Of a stretch of DNA of 23,361 bases, positions 22,550 through 23,361 are shown in pieces. Origin of the DNA: JASHVB01 sp049522565. GTDB taxonomy: Bacteria; Pseudomonadota; Alphaproteobacteria; Acetobacterales; Acetobacteraceae. The DNA lies in assembly GCA_049522565.1 (NCBI GenBank), contig JBEKNT010000052.1, positions 1-23,361 on the forward strand, in the 5' to 3' direction. The first letter of the stretch is position 1; each line of letters starts with the position of its first letter. A program made the translations under genes and the position numbers. The notes beneath the pieces were generated by a model, which searched no databases, was not told the DNA's origin, and saw nothing but the letters and a program-made list of their open reading frames with translations.

Positions 22550-23361
22550 ATGGATCGTTCATCCCCCCTCACCCGCCGCCTCCTGCTCGGCGGCGCCACG
22601 CTTGCGGTCGCGGCTCCCGCGGTGTTGCGCCACGCCCGCGGCGAGACACCGATCCGCATCGGCATGCCGGTGGCAATGACCGGTCCGGGCGGCGAGATCG
22701 GTCTGCAAATGCGCCATGGCGCCGAATTCTGGGCCAAGCAGCAGAACGCAAAAAATGGATTGCTCGGGCGGCAGATCGAAATCGTCGCCCAGGATACCGG
22801 CGGCGATCCCGCCACCTGCGTGCGCAAGGCCCAGGAAGTCGTGGAGCGCGACGGCTGCCGGCTGCTGTTCGGCATGACCCTGTCGTCGGAAGCACTGGCC
22901 GTAGTACCAAAACTCGCCGAGTGGAACGCGATCTTCGTCTCCTCCGACAACGGCGACGGACGGCTGACCGGTTCCTCCTTCGTGCCGAATTTCTTCCGCG
23001 CCAATATCTCCGGACCGATGGAGACGCGGGTCATTTCGCTATGGTTGCGAAAGAGCGAATTCAAGAACTTCTACGCGCTCGGCATGGACTACGCCTGGGG
23101 CCACAACAGCATCGGCGTGTTCGAGGACGAGGTGAAGAAGGCGAACAAGACCTTCCTGGGCGCGGTGTATTCACCGATCGGGACCAAGGACTTTTCCACC
23201 TACATCACCAAGATCCGCCAGTCGGGCGCCGATGCCTGCTTCCTGGTGCTGCAAGGCGACGACAACAACGCCTTCCTGTCGCAGGCGCACGAATACCGGC
23301 TGCCTGACAAGGTTCAATTGCTCACCTCCATCGTTGACCTGAACAGCATCCATGCGGTGGG
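22550..23361 (+). CDS. ABC transporter substrate-binding protein, LivK/branched-chain amino-acid type (3' end outside window)
   Basis: The first 270 codons of a periplasmic type I binding protein (Peripla_BP_6 family) are present and open to the right edge. A Tat-type signal peptide is visible (SPLTRRLLLGGATLAVAAPAVL, with twin Arg), followed by mature PIRIGMPVAMTGPGGEIGLQMRHGAEFW, which matches LivK-like proteins. Further features are GRQIEIVAQDTGGDPATCVRKAQEVVERDGCRLLFG and GMDYAWGHNSIGVFEDEVKK. The ATG at 22550 has a weak AGGGA upstream. Ligands of such proteins range from amino acids to aromatic acids. Permease and ATPase genes probably follow outside the window. Confidence 0.93.
   Translation, partial: MDRSSPLTRRLLLGGATLAVAAPAVLRHARGETPIRIGMPVAMTGPGGEIGLQMRHGAEFWAKQQNAKNGLLGRQIEIVAQDTGGDPATCVRKAQEVVERDGCRLLFGMTLSSEALAVVPKLAEWNAIFVSSDNGDGRLTGSSFVPNFFRANISGPMETRVISLWLRKSEFKNFYALGMDYAWGHNSIGVFEDEVKKANKTFLGAVYSPIGTKDFSTYITKIRQSGADACFLVLQGDDNNAFLSQAHEYRLPDKVQLLTSIVDLNSIHAV

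Overview
The window is about 23 kb of high-GC DNA from a bacterium. It has strong Shine-Dalgarno sequences, short or overlapping gene junctions, Opp/Dpp and LivK-type ABC transport genes, an AtzG-like/amidase pair and a CbiX-type chelatase. Together these suggest an alphaproteobacterium, probably of the Acetobacteraceae/Rhodospirillales type. That placement is an inference from style and gene content; no rRNA or other marker gene is present.

Left part (1-4696, + strand): the end of a peptide-type ABC transporter operon (two ATPases) runs directly into a 62-residue AtzG-like protein and an amidase-signature hydrolase, with 1-8 nt overlaps. A LysR regulator follows. This looks like an uptake-plus-hydrolysis module for an amide or ureido compound. 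A solitary, more AT-rich glycosyltransferase-like gene (4719-5546, -) follows. Then comes a YbfB/YjiJ-type MFS exporter (5880-7073, +), which overlaps a possible 27-codon leader ORF.

Middle (7251-12499): a set of catabolic-looking genes. They are a deazaflavin-type (F420) nitroreductase-like protein and an amidohydrolase of the gamma-resorcylate decarboxylase type (both -), a luciferase-like monooxygenase (-), an SDR (+), and an iron-ADH-fold protein (-) that appears to have lost most metal ligands. Between the SDR and the ADH-like gene lie two 22-bp direct repeats and a short ORF that looks like the start of a lost gene.

Defence/stability region (about 12600-17500): a RelB/DinJ-YafQ toxin-antitoxin pair with a clear promoter and operator, a TumA-like wHTH regulator without its usual toxin, and an McrBC system. 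In McrBC, mcrB is intact, but mcrC is read in two frames and appears frameshifted near its 5' end. Its right edge abuts a short ORF with an excellent ribosome binding site just after the thiolase gene, possibly a gene cut by arrival of the island.

Right part (17662-23361): a DUF35 Zn-ribbon/OB-fold protein and a thiolase-fold partner that lacks the usual nucleophilic Cys (-). Next on the + strand are a CbiX-like chelatase with no conventional start codon, a beta-propeller lactonase, and a cupin carrying an N-terminal lysine/alanine-rich tail built from eleven 18-bp repeats. The 5' part of a Tat-exported LivK-type binding protein runs off the right edge. No RNA genes, CRISPR arrays, insertion sequences or prophage genes were recognised.
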